DNA of 55,705 nucleotides from Candidatus Melainabacteria bacterium (GTDB taxonomy: Bacteria > Cyanobacteriota > Vampirovibrionia > Obscuribacterales > Obscuribacteraceae). The notes under the pieces are model-generated. The model was not told the DNA's origin. It saw nothing but the letters and a program-made list of their open reading frames with translations, and did no database searches. Made by a program: the position numbers and the translations under genes. The stretch spans positions 1-55,705 of the forward strand of contig PLZS01000045.1 in assembly GCA_003153555.1 (NCBI GenBank). Direction: 5' to 3'. Every line of letters starts with the position of its first letter. Position 1 is the first letter of the stretch. Shown here piece after piece: positions 7,033 to 14,228 of the stretch.

Positions 7033-9867
7033 ATGGACAAAGCCGAGTCATACAAAGCAATCAGTCGAACCACATTTTCAATTCTGGTGGCTTGGTCGAT
7101 ATCAATTTCCGGACTATCACTTTGGGCAGAAGCTTCCAGTCGCTCGCACCATAAACGCCCTGATCAAAATGACGATGTGTTGATTGCCGGTTTTCCTTTC
7201 CATAAGTCGAAGGAAGACACGAGCGGTGATTCGGTAAAAGCAGAAAAAAGAAAAGAGAAGGACAAGGAGCAAGCCAGCGACAAGCAGACGGTCAAGAATA
7301 AAGACAAAGCCGCGGCTCAGTCGCAGTCGGATCAAGAAGATGCTCAAAAGGATGCGCAAAAATTAGCGAAGAAGGCAGAGAAGAAGAAGGCAAAAGAGGC
7401 AAAAAAATCCAAAGCTGACGCTGAAGTCGCCAAAGCGGCTAAAGCTGCTGAAGAAAAGGCTTCTAGGCAAGAGCAAGCAGAGAAAGCAGCTAAGGCTGCC
7501 CAAGAACATGCGACAAACGCAATCCCTCCAGTGAAAAAGTCAACGACCGCATCCAGTGCTGCGCTGTCAAAAGCCCCGAGTCGATCAACCTATTCAGCTG
7601 ACAGTGCTCTTGTTAGCCTGCTTAACGACCTGTCGCGAGCTTTAAAAGATCCAGCTGAACAAGCGAAAATAGGCGGCGACGACAATCAAAAAATGGTCGT
7701 TCAAATGGCGGCGGACGTGCTGGCCAAAGCACTAGTTGACGCAAAGAATGAAGCCAACCGGATCGTCGAAAAAAACGCCATTTCTGGTGCGCCGATGAGC
7801 GCCGAAGCGTGGTCTTCCGGTGACGTCAAAGTATCGGATGATTGCCGCGGATCCCTGGCTGCGCTCTGGGCGAAAAGAGAAAACGGCTTGATCAATGTAA
7901 CCATTGCCGGCAGCTGTCGAGATAAGTTAGCACCCTCTGGCAAGAGAATTGGTGAATACGTCGTGGTCCTATTAGCTCGTTCAACAGTGCAAAAAGGATT
8001 CGATATCCAAAGTCAGGCTGACGTCAGCTTCTGGCTGGCCAAACTTGCCTCAGTGAATGTGGACGCTGACTGCTGCACAACGGCTGAATCGGTGAACGCT
8101 GACAAATCAGCAGTCACCGTTGAGACCGGCACCAGAGAATTGAAAAAGAACTCGACAGTGGTACTGCAGTCGATTATCACTGAGCGAGCGCGAGCTTTTG
8201 CCAGTCTCAATGCCAATTCCGAAACACCTAGTGGCAAAGGAGATCAGTCCCAAACTACATTCTCAGCACAACCACCTGAGCGCGAAGAAAAGAATTCAGC
8301 AGAGGTGGCGAGAAAAAACGAAAAGAAGTTAGCGAAGCAGGCAGCTAAAGAAAAAGAGGAAACAGAAAAACGCGCTCAGTCGCTAAGAAAGACTGAGGAA
8401 GAGCGTTTAGGTGAGATTCAAAGGAATGCCGAGAACGAAAAGAAAGCTGAACTGGAAAGAAAGCAAAAAGCTCAAGAAGAGCAAAAAGCTGAAGCAGAGA
8501 AAAAACAGAAGCTTGAAGAGAAGCAACGATTAGCCGAAGCAGAAAAAAAGCAGAAGCTTGAAGAGAAGCAACGATTAGCCGAAGCAGAAAAAAAGCAGAA
8601 GCTTGAAGAGGAACAACGCCTGGCTGAAGCAGAAAGAAAGGAAGATGAGAATCGTAAACTGCAAGCCGAACTGAAAGAAAAGGCGCAACAGATAGCACTA
8701 AGGAATGTGCGCCCAAGCAACGATGACGTTCTGGCTGAAGCCACAAGGCAAGCCGAACTCGAGCGCACTGAAGCCGCTGATATGCGTGCGCCGTTCAGCA
8801 GCAAAACTGAGAATCCACCATCCGTTGAAATCGACGATCAACAGACGGCACTTCGACCCACTCCAACTGCATCGAACCAAACGCCAACCTTGCAGACGTC
8901 GGAAATGTCGAGGGTTGACCAAACTGTTGCAACCACATCTACGATTGCTTCCGAATCTACGACTGCACACACATCCGCGATTGCGTCAGCAGCTACGACT
9001 GCCACCACACCCGTGATCGCGTCCGCACCTCCTGTGACGCGGCAATCTTCTGTCGGCTGGGAGAGCCCTGGCGTCCCTGCAGGTGTGAAGCAACCGAGTC
9101 TGAACGCGACGCTGGTGTTGCCTGAACGTGTGATCGCCGGACAATATCTTACGGCCTCAGTGATTGATGTGAATCACAAAGGTGAAAGCGGTGTCGAGCT
9201 CGGCTTCAATGGTGTTAGCCTGACGACGGATCCTCATGGACAGGTAATCTTCATGGTGCCTGAAGATGCCACGCCTGGGAACTCTCTCACTGTGGCAATG
9301 ACTGGAAATCCAGAGTTGCGTGCGTCTACAATCGAGGTGATACAACCGCTCACGACATCCTCTCAACAAGAAACGCCGCGCGTCGACCGAACATCGCAGA
9401 TGGTATCAAGCAATGGAACAGTGATCATTGATGGACATAATTTCGACGGTGTGGCAGACCACAACAAGGTCTTAATTGATGGAACGCATGAGGGCACAGT
9501 GACTGCTGCATCACCTGTGCAGTTGCGAGTGGTACTGCCCAACAATCTTCTTCCTGGGGTTCATTTCGCAACAGTCGGTACTGGTCAATCCAAAAGCAAT
9601 CCTGGTCGTTTTGAGTTGGTCGTCGCTGAGGTGCAACCTGACCCCAAAGAGGGGGGAAGAGAGCAAGTGACTAAACTTGTCGTAAAAATCTTAGGCACCA
9701 CTAATAAAGTCCAAGTGCATCTGACCAATCAAAGCCCAGATGTGATTAAGATTTCGAAAGGAAATGACTTACGATTGACGACTCCGGGCGGTGAGAACAA
9801 CTCAACCGTCGTCAATGTGCAACGCTTGCGCAAAGGTTCTTATCGAGTCGGCGCAGTCGTAGAGTAG
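7033..9867 (+). CDS. Large exported coiled-coil protein with C-terminal IPT/TIG-like domain
   Basis: No named family. ATG at 7033 is chosen, 2 nt after the M23 gene stop; an upstream ATG at 6937 would overlap that gene by 94 nt. The N-terminus has a signal or anchor (FSILVAWSISISGLSLWAEA). Next comes a Lys/Ala/Glu-rich helical stretch like TolA domain II, a globular middle (~220-400) with three cysteines, and a second charged coiled coil holding three exact 15-residue repeats at 8494-8628. A Thr/Ala linker leads to two beta domains, the second IPT/TIG-like (VIIDGHNFDG...VLIDG). The plan suggests a periplasm-spanning protein working with the M23 enzyme; that link is inferred from adjacency. 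Confidence 0.8.
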   Translation: MDKAESYKAISRTTFSILVAWSISISGLSLWAEASSRSHHKRPDQNDDVLIAGFPFHKSKEDTSGDSVKAEKRKEKDKEQASDKQTVKNKDKAAAQSQSDQEDAQKDAQKLAKKAEKKKAKEAKKSKADAEVAKAAKAAEEKASRQEQAEKAAKAAQEHATNAIPPVKKSTTASSAALSKAPSRSTYSADSALVSLLNDLSRALKDPAEQAKIGGDDNQKMVVQMAADVLAKALVDAKNEANRIVEKNAISGAPMSAEAWSSGDVKVSDDCRGSLAALWAKRENGLINVTIAGSCRDKLAPSGKRIGEYVVVLLARSTVQKGFDIQSQADVSFWLAKLASVNVDADCCTTAESVNADKSAVTVETGTRELKKNSTVVLQSIITERARAFASLNANSETPSGKGDQSQTTFSAQPPEREEKNSAEVARKNEKKLAKQAAKEKEETEKRAQSLRKTEEERLGEIQRNAENEKKAELERKQKAQEEQKAEAEKKQKLEEKQRLAEAEKKQKLEEKQRLAEAEKKQKLEEEQRLAEAERKEDENRKLQAELKEKAQQIALRNVRPSNDDVLAEATRQAELERTEAADMRAPFSSKTENPPSVEIDDQQTALRPTPTASNQTPTLQTSEMSRVDQTVATTSTIASESTTAHTSAIASAATTATTPVIASAPPVTRQSSVGWESPGVPAGVKQPSLNATLVLPERVIAGQYLTASVIDVNHKGESGVELGFNGVSLTTDPHGQVIFMVPEDATPGNSLTVAMTGNPELRASTIEVIQPLTTSSQQETPRVDRTSQMVSSNGTVIIDGHNFDGVADHNKVLIDGTHEGTVTAASPVQLRVVLPNNLLPGVHFATVGTGQSKSNPGRFELVVAEVQPDPKEGGREQVTKLVVKILGTTNKVQVHLTNQSPDVIKISKGNDLRLTTPGGENNSTVVNVQRLRKGSYRVGAVVE
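8494..8628 (+). repeat. Three tandem 45-nt repeats inside coiled-coil gene
   Basis: Three consecutive 45-nt units (8494-8538, 8539-8583, 8584-8628) each encode 15 residues of the type AEKKQKLEEKQRLAE. The first two are nearly identical; the third has diverged (E for K at one position, with synonymous changes). The array extends a charged helix and probably changes length by slippage or unequal crossing-over. Confidence 0.9.
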
Positions 9868-9929
9868 ATGCTGTCTGTATGTAGTATCATCCTGGCAGCC
9901 CTCAGCCATTAGCTGGCGTGGAGTTGCGA

Positions 9930-10442
9930 ATGACTAATCAAACAAACGTGGAGCCTTCGCTTGGAGGAGCCTCAAGCGTCAACACAAAAATGGCGAAGAC
10001 TAAAGAAACCATTTCTATCTTGTCTACGGCCTTACCTTTGATTGGCGTGATCGGAACAGCTTTCGTCTGGTTTGCCGCTAACTTTTACATTGGCACCGTG
10101 GATATCAAACCGTCCGCTGAGTATCAAGAAATCACAGTCAAGGTATTCGATCAAAAAGGTGCGGAATCCCAGTTTCATACGCCCCACTTCTTACTACAAC
10201 CGGGCAAGTATCATCTTGCAATAAGTCTTGATGACAAAGGTGCGCGCCATTTGGACACCGAAGTGATGTTGGGACGAACTTCGAACATCAAGTTAGTCGA
10301 TCCATCAACACAATTCGACCATTCTCAAACCAGCTTCGATCAAGGTGGCGCATCTCGTAAACACTGGTGGCAATTCTGGAAAAGGTCGAGTTCAGCTCCG
10401 CAGGATTCTAGCTCAGCTAAAGATAAAAAAGAATCCATTTGA
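9930..10442 (+). CDS. Single-pass membrane protein of unknown function
   Basis: A 170-residue protein, family not recognised. A hydrophilic N-terminus (~28 residues) precedes one transmembrane helix (ISILSTALPLIGVIGTAFVWF region). A soluble domain of ~75 residues follows, with short strands (EITVKVFDQKG, HFLLQPGKYHLAISLDD) suggesting a small beta sandwich, and then a charged tail containing WWQFWKRSSS. ATG at 9930 is preferred to GTG at 9918 because GGAG lies 6 nt upstream of the ATG. The stop abuts the hemL start codon with no gap, so hemL may be translated by reinitiation. Confidence 0.7.
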   Translation: MTNQTNVEPSLGGASSVNTKMAKTKETISILSTALPLIGVIGTAFVWFAANFYIGTVDIKPSAEYQEITVKVFDQKGAESQFHTPHFLLQPGKYHLAISLDDKGARHLDTEVMLGRTSNIKLVDPSTQFDHSQTSFDQGGASRKHWWQFWKRSSSAPQDSSSAKDKKESI

Positions 10443-11741
10443 ATGATCAGTAGTTCCAATACGAGTTCAAGCGGGGATCTGCTAATTACCGCTAAATCCC
10501 GAGAGTATTCTCGATTAATTGCAGAAGTAATTCCTGGCGGAGTCGACAGTCCTTTTCGTTGTTTTGAAGAAGTCGGCGGACACACAATCTTTTTCAATCG
10601 AGCGGTCGGCTCTCTGCTCTACGATTTGGACGGCAACAGCTATTTGGATTATTTGGGAGCCTGGGGACCGGCAATTCTTGGACATTGTGTGCCCGAGGTA
10701 ATCGACGCCTGCAAATCAGCCATAGAATTAGGCGCCGTATTTGGTGCGCCGCATGAGCTTGAACTGGAAATGGCAAAGCTTGTGATTGCGGCCATACCCT
10801 CCATTGAGAACGTGCGTTTTGTCAACTCAGGGACAGAAGCTGTAATGAGCGCAGTTCGTCTTGCCCGGGGTTATATGCGCAAAGACCTGATTGTTATGTT
10901 TGAAGGTGGATATCACGGTCACAGCGACGCCACGTTGTGTTCGCAGGGGCATAGTTCAAGCGCGGGTGTGCCCATATCAGCCTCACGGAATACAGTTCTG
11001 GCAACCTTCAACGATCTCGAATCTGTACGGCAAGTTTTCAATTGGCATAAAGGCGATCTTGCAGCTCTTTTAATTGAGCCAGTTTGTGGCTCAATGAGTG
11101 TGATTCCGCCCGAGCCTGGTTTCCTCGAGGGGGTAAGAAAACTCTGTTCGGAGCATGGCATTCTTTTGATATTCGATGAAGTTCTAACGGGACTGCGCGT
11201 CGCACGTGGAGGCGCCCAATCTCTTTACGGCATCGAAGCGGACATTACTTGTTTAGGAAAGGCTCTAGGTGGTGGCATGCCGATCGGTGCATACGGCGGC
11301 TCAAAGGAAATCATGAGTCATCTCCAGCCCGGCGGCGACGTCTATCAAGCAGGCACCTTTTCAGGCAACCCAGTCACTATGGCCGGTGGCATCGCCACCT
11401 TGAATTTGTTAGCAGATCCTCAAGTCTACAAGACGTTGGAGTGCCGAACATCCCAGTTATTCGAGGGATTGCAATCAATAATCAATCAACGAAAACTGCC
11501 TATTCAACTGCAACGAGTTGGCTCGATGTTCGCGATTGTGTTCGCGGAGCAGCCGGTGAAGAACTGGCATGATCATTTAAAAATCGATAGCAAGGCGTTC
11601 GCGAAGTTTTTTCACAGGCTGTTAGCAGCCGGAGTCTATATGCCACCTTCATCGGTTGATGCCGCCTGCGTTTCTGCTGCACATTCCGAATCTGACATTG
11701 ATGAGACGATCAAAATAATGAGCAACGGCTTGTTTTATTAA
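10443..11741 (+). CDS. hemL: Glutamate-1-semialdehyde 2,1-aminomutase
   Basis: PLP-dependent enzyme converting glutamate-1-semialdehyde to 5-aminolevulinate, the last step of the C5 route to tetrapyrroles. Family markers: VIPGGVDSPFR near the N-terminus (GGVNSP type), NSGTEAVMSAVRLAR, GGYHGHSD, IFDEVLTGLRV with the cofactor Asp, and the Schiff-base Lys273 in CLGKALGGGMPIGAYGG. The 432-residue length is normal. It is the last + strand gene of the run that begins at 3878. Its neighbours are envelope proteins and not other heme genes, so the pairing is probably positional. The product feeds heme and cobalamin, and cobalamin is used by MetH and methylmalonyl-CoA mutase in this window. Confidence 0.95.
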   Translation: MISSSNTSSSGDLLITAKSREYSRLIAEVIPGGVDSPFRCFEEVGGHTIFFNRAVGSLLYDLDGNSYLDYLGAWGPAILGHCVPEVIDACKSAIELGAVFGAPHELELEMAKLVIAAIPSIENVRFVNSGTEAVMSAVRLARGYMRKDLIVMFEGGYHGHSDATLCSQGHSSSAGVPISASRNTVLATFNDLESVRQVFNWHKGDLAALLIEPVCGSMSVIPPEPGFLEGVRKLCSEHGILLIFDEVLTGLRVARGGAQSLYGIEADITCLGKALGGGMPIGAYGGSKEIMSHLQPGGDVYQAGTFSGNPVTMAGGIATLNLLADPQVYKTLECRTSQLFEGLQSIINQRKLPIQLQRVGSMFAIVFAEQPVKNWHDHLKIDSKAFAKFFHRLLAAGVYMPPSSVDAACVSAAHSESDIDETIKIMSNGLFY

Positions 11742-11766
11742 GCGCTCCGTCGCCTTCAGTTCCTTC
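11739..11766. repeat. 28-nt dispersed repeat, copy 1 (3' of hemL)
   Basis: This begins at the hemL stop codon and matches 21712-21739 at 26 of 28 positions (shared core CTCCGTCGCCTTCAGT). Both copies lie just 3' of a + strand gene. The sequence after the match is only loosely similar. Function unknown. Confidence 0.75.
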
Positions 11767-11811
11767 ATCCACGCTACGCTCTCTAGTTTCCAAACTTCCT
11801 GTGCAACATTA

Positions 11812-11994
11812 AAGGGGAGGGGGACCCCTTCAAACTTTGGGGTTCAAAATGAATGTTAAGCAAAAAACGCGGACTTAGCCGAACCCCAAAACCCAACTTG
11901 GTCGGGCATATACGGAACACTCAAAATCCCGAAACCCTGATGTAATATTCGTTTACTTGAGATGGGATCGCAACTTTGGGGAGGTACCCCCAGG
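11812..11994 (+). ncRNA. Paired intergenic element, copy A (putative structured RNA or repeat)
   Basis: Matches the complement of 26871-27023. Block 1 (11845-11876) is identical to the other copy at 31 of 32 positions. Block 2 (11927-11966) agrees at 32 of 40. Exactly 50 unrelated bases separate the blocks in both copies. Within block 2, GTAA and TTAC are kept while the 7-base loop between them differs. A 3' hairpin follows at 11978-11990 (GGGG, loop AGGTA, CCCC), and a 5' hairpin lies at 11812-11830 (AAGGGG...CCCCTT). Conserved stems with variable loops and equal length favour a folded RNA, but a decayed mobile repeat is possible. No database family was checked. Confidence 0.5.
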
Positions 11995-12064
11995 TTTTAA
12001 TCTAATCTGACTATTATTGAAGCCAAATCCAAGATTACCTCTCTGGCTTTTGAAAATAGCGCTG

Positions 12065-12153
12065 ATCGAATCGATGGATGCAGAATTGGTCAAGCAACAT
12101 CGGGATCGAATCAAATCGATGGATGCAGAATTGGTCAATAACATCGGGATCGA
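12065..12153. repeat. Tandem duplication of a ~45-nt unit
   Basis: Two adjacent copies, 12065-12109 and 12110-12153, share ATCGATGGATGCAGAATTGG and ACATCGGGATCGA with one indel and few mismatches. They fill the gap just 3' of the small gene that ends at 12161. No coding potential was recognised. Confidence 0.85.
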
Positions 12154-12160
12154 CTTATGG

Positions 12161-12484
12161 TTACTTAATTGGCAGGAAGCGACCAATCGCTGACATGAGC
12201 TTAGCGACAGCGCCTTGATCAACTGTTTCGCCTGCGATGCGAAGCCGTTCGTACTTATCAACCAGCTTGCGGAATTCGGCATCGCGCTTACTGTATTGTG
12301 AGTTCAATTCGTGATAATTCAAGCTAATCGCAACATATTCTTGGTGCCGTCGCGTGTACAGCCGGTCGAATGAATTCATTAGATGTGCGAGCGCCTCAGC
12401 ATCGAGCAGACCTTTTTTGTCAAAAGTCGCAAGCATTTGCTCGGCTTGATTGAACAAACCTTCTTCGGTTAGCATTTCGCCCAT
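12161..12484 (-). CDS. Small helical protein coupled to a glycosyltransferase
   Basis: A 107-residue protein with no recognised family. It is predicted to be largely helical and charged (EGLFNQAEQMLATFDKKG, then a heptad-like stretch YSKRDAEFRKLVDKYERLR). Its ATG overlaps the stop of the upstream GT2 gene by one base (TAATG), a typical translational coupling arrangement. The upstream glycosyltransferase also ends in a helical segment, so the two may pack together, or the small gene may be a split-off C-terminal piece. Both ideas are inferences. The 45-nt tandem duplication and then the hemL-associated element lie downstream. Confidence 0.65.
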   Translation of the reverse strand: MGEMLTEEGLFNQAEQMLATFDKKGLLDAEALAHLMNSFDRLYTRRHQEYVAISLNYHELNSQYSKRDAEFRKLVDKYERLRIAGETVDQGAVAKLMSAIGRFLPIK

Positions 12485-13362
12485 TATAGTTGCCCCACTG
12501 TTGCTTCGGTTTTTAGAGCGTCGTGTTCGAGATCGTGATAATAACTCATCACATTGGTCAATCCGCGTTTCAAGCGCTTATCGTCAATTGCAAGCTTCTG
12601 AAAATCACGACTCAAGCGAACTCGAGCTACAGTCAATTCCTGGACTCGAACCTTTTGCAATCCCAAAATTTGCGGCAGGTATTGCTTGTATAAGTTGATA
12701 TTGCGTTCGACGAGATCCTTGTAGCGATCTTCCAAGCATGACTGCTCCGCGTTACCGGCGTGCTGTCTGCGAAAGTACAACGGCTGCTTGATTTGCTTAA
12801 AAGTGAATCCTTTCTGTAGCGCATCGAGCAAGAACTGACGCTCCTGATCGACGGCTAGCCCTTCGCGATATCCATCAACTGCATCAAAGACTTCGCGGCG
12901 ATAGAGGAAGGTATTACATATAGTGCCGCGACTGAGGATCTGTGCAATATCCAGTTCAGGATTGATAATAGAATCGGCATTACCAAAAGTGCGGATCGCG
13001 GTGCAAACACCTGCATCATTGCTGTCTATAAGTGCTTTGACCGTCTCCGAGACATACTGGGGATCGAGCAAGTCATCGGCATCTAAAGGCAGAATGTAGT
13101 CTCCCGATGAGCGAATGATGCCGGCATTGCGCGCGACCGAAACTCCTTTGCGGTTTTCCAATTTGAAAACAAGCAGCTTCGGATGACGCAGTCCACGCAA
13201 CAATTGAATTGCGTTTACGCCAGGCGAACAATCATCGACGACGATGATTTCTACATTGGGATACGTCTGTGCGATAACGCTTTCAACGGCGTCGCGCAGA
13301 AATTCTGGTTGGTCATAATATGGAATAACAACCGAAACTGTTGGTTGTGTAGTCATGGTCAC
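12484..13362 (-). CDS. GT2 family glycosyltransferase
   Basis: Inverting GT-A glycosyltransferase of family 2, expected to transfer a sugar from a nucleotide donor to a surface glycan on the cytoplasmic face. Residues ~8-200 hold the fold: VSVVIPYYDQPEFLRDAVESV, IIVVDDCSPG with the donor-binding Asp pair, GVSVARNAGI, and PLDADDLLDPQYV, a DxD-type metal site. Residues ~200-292 form a helical tail with no transmembrane segment. Donor and acceptor cannot be read from sequence. It follows the second glycosyltransferase (stop at 13371) by 8 nt and overlaps the small gene downstream. Confidence 0.9.
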   Translation of the reverse strand: MTMTTQPTVSVVIPYYDQPEFLRDAVESVIAQTYPNVEIIVVDDCSPGVNAIQLLRGLRHPKLLVFKLENRKGVSVARNAGIIRSSGDYILPLDADDLLDPQYVSETVKALIDSNDAGVCTAIRTFGNADSIINPELDIAQILSRGTICNTFLYRREVFDAVDGYREGLAVDQERQFLLDALQKGFTFKQIKQPLYFRRQHAGNAEQSCLEDRYKDLVERNINLYKQYLPQILGLQKVRVQELTVARVRLSRDFQKLAIDDKRLKRGLTNVMSYYHDLEHDALKTEATVGQL

Positions 13363-13370
13363 CTCAGCGT

Positions 13371-14111
13371 CTAAAACGTCGAACGCATTTTAAAGAGATC
13401 CGAGAACGTTTCCCAGATCACGGAGAATTTACCTCCAGATGCGCCTTGCGATAGTCTTGGTAGATGTTCAATTGGTATTTCGACAACCTTGAAGCCAGCT
13501 CTCTCTGCTCGAATGCAGAGCTCAGCATCAACAAAAGGTGTGTGGGATCTCAATGTAATTTTGTCCAGAATCGATTTACGAAACAGCTTGATTGAGTTGA
13601 CGTCAGTATGACGGTGCCCATAGAGAAAGCGCAAGAGCGTGTTGTAGATATGCGATTGGAGTTTTCGACGAGGTGGATCGTTGCGTTTCACTCTCAGTCC
13701 GATTACGAAATCATTTTCTTTCAGCCCCTTCGCCATTTCGAGAAGTTCTTTGGGCGCGTATTGATAGTCGCCAGGCAAAGAAAAAATCAAATCCTTCCCA
13801 CCTGAAAGATACAGTTCGCGGATTGTTTCTCCGAATCCTTTGTTGACCTCGTGGTTGATCAATCTAATGCGGCGATTGTTTTTAGCTGCTTCTTGAAGCA
13901 CTGCCAGGGTGTCATCCTTACTGCCATCGTTAATCACAACGATTTCGTAGTCACGACAGACCTCCCGAAGGAGCTTGTCGGAGTCTTCAATTAAGCGCCC
14001 GACTGTAGTTTGATCATTGTATGAAGGTATCACCAGCGATACCGAGGTAAGAACCTCGATTACAGACGATGAATTCTTCAGCAGTGTAGGTTGTTCCATT
14101 TGGTTGCCCAT
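13371..14111 (-). CDS. GT2 family glycosyltransferase, DPM1/GtrB-like without membrane tail
   Basis: GT2 enzyme resembling polyprenyl- or dolichyl-phosphate sugar synthases. Motifs: VSLVIPSYNDQTTVGRLIEDS, YEIVVINDGSKDDTL (donor Asp), VNKGFGETIRELYLSGG, and SLPGDYQYAPKELLEM, where the metal-site motif reads PGDYQY, the DGDxQ position of this family. FVDAELCIRAERAGFKVVEIPIEH is the usual C-terminal signature. At 246 residues there are no C-terminal membrane helices, so it is the short soluble form. ATG at 14111 is used; another in-frame ATG at 14099 is possible and neither has a strong ribosome site. Confidence 0.88.
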   Translation of the reverse strand: MGNQMEQPTLLKNSSSVIEVLTSVSLVIPSYNDQTTVGRLIEDSDKLLREVCRDYEIVVINDGSKDDTLAVLQEAAKNNRRIRLINHEVNKGFGETIRELYLSGGKDLIFSLPGDYQYAPKELLEMAKGLKENDFVIGLRVKRNDPPRRKLQSHIYNTLLRFLYGHRHTDVNSIKLFRKSILDKITLRSHTPFVDAELCIRAERAGFKVVEIPIEHLPRLSQGASGGKFSVIWETFSDLFKMRSTF

Positions 14112-14122
14112 TGTTATTTCAT

Positions 14123-14222
14123 ATCCTGGGATAGTCTAAGCACACTAGTGGGGTCGATCCGAGGAGCGCCTGTGCAGCGAAGCTGCTCGGCTGCTGCAGC
14201 AAGCTGCCCGACTCCGCAAGCT
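14123..14222. repeat. REP-like hairpin repeat, intergenic copy 1
   Basis: Fills the gap between the DegT gene and the glycosyltransferase. Its parts recur elsewhere: TATCCTGGGATA at 14122-14133 (compare TATCCGAGGATA at 19392), GTGGGGTC, AAGCTGCTCGGC (as in the coding array at 25644), and a TGCCCGACTCCGCAAGCTG tail identical to 19437-19455. Several segments form GC-rich hairpins. Confidence 0.7.
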
Positions 14223-14228
14223 GTGGAA

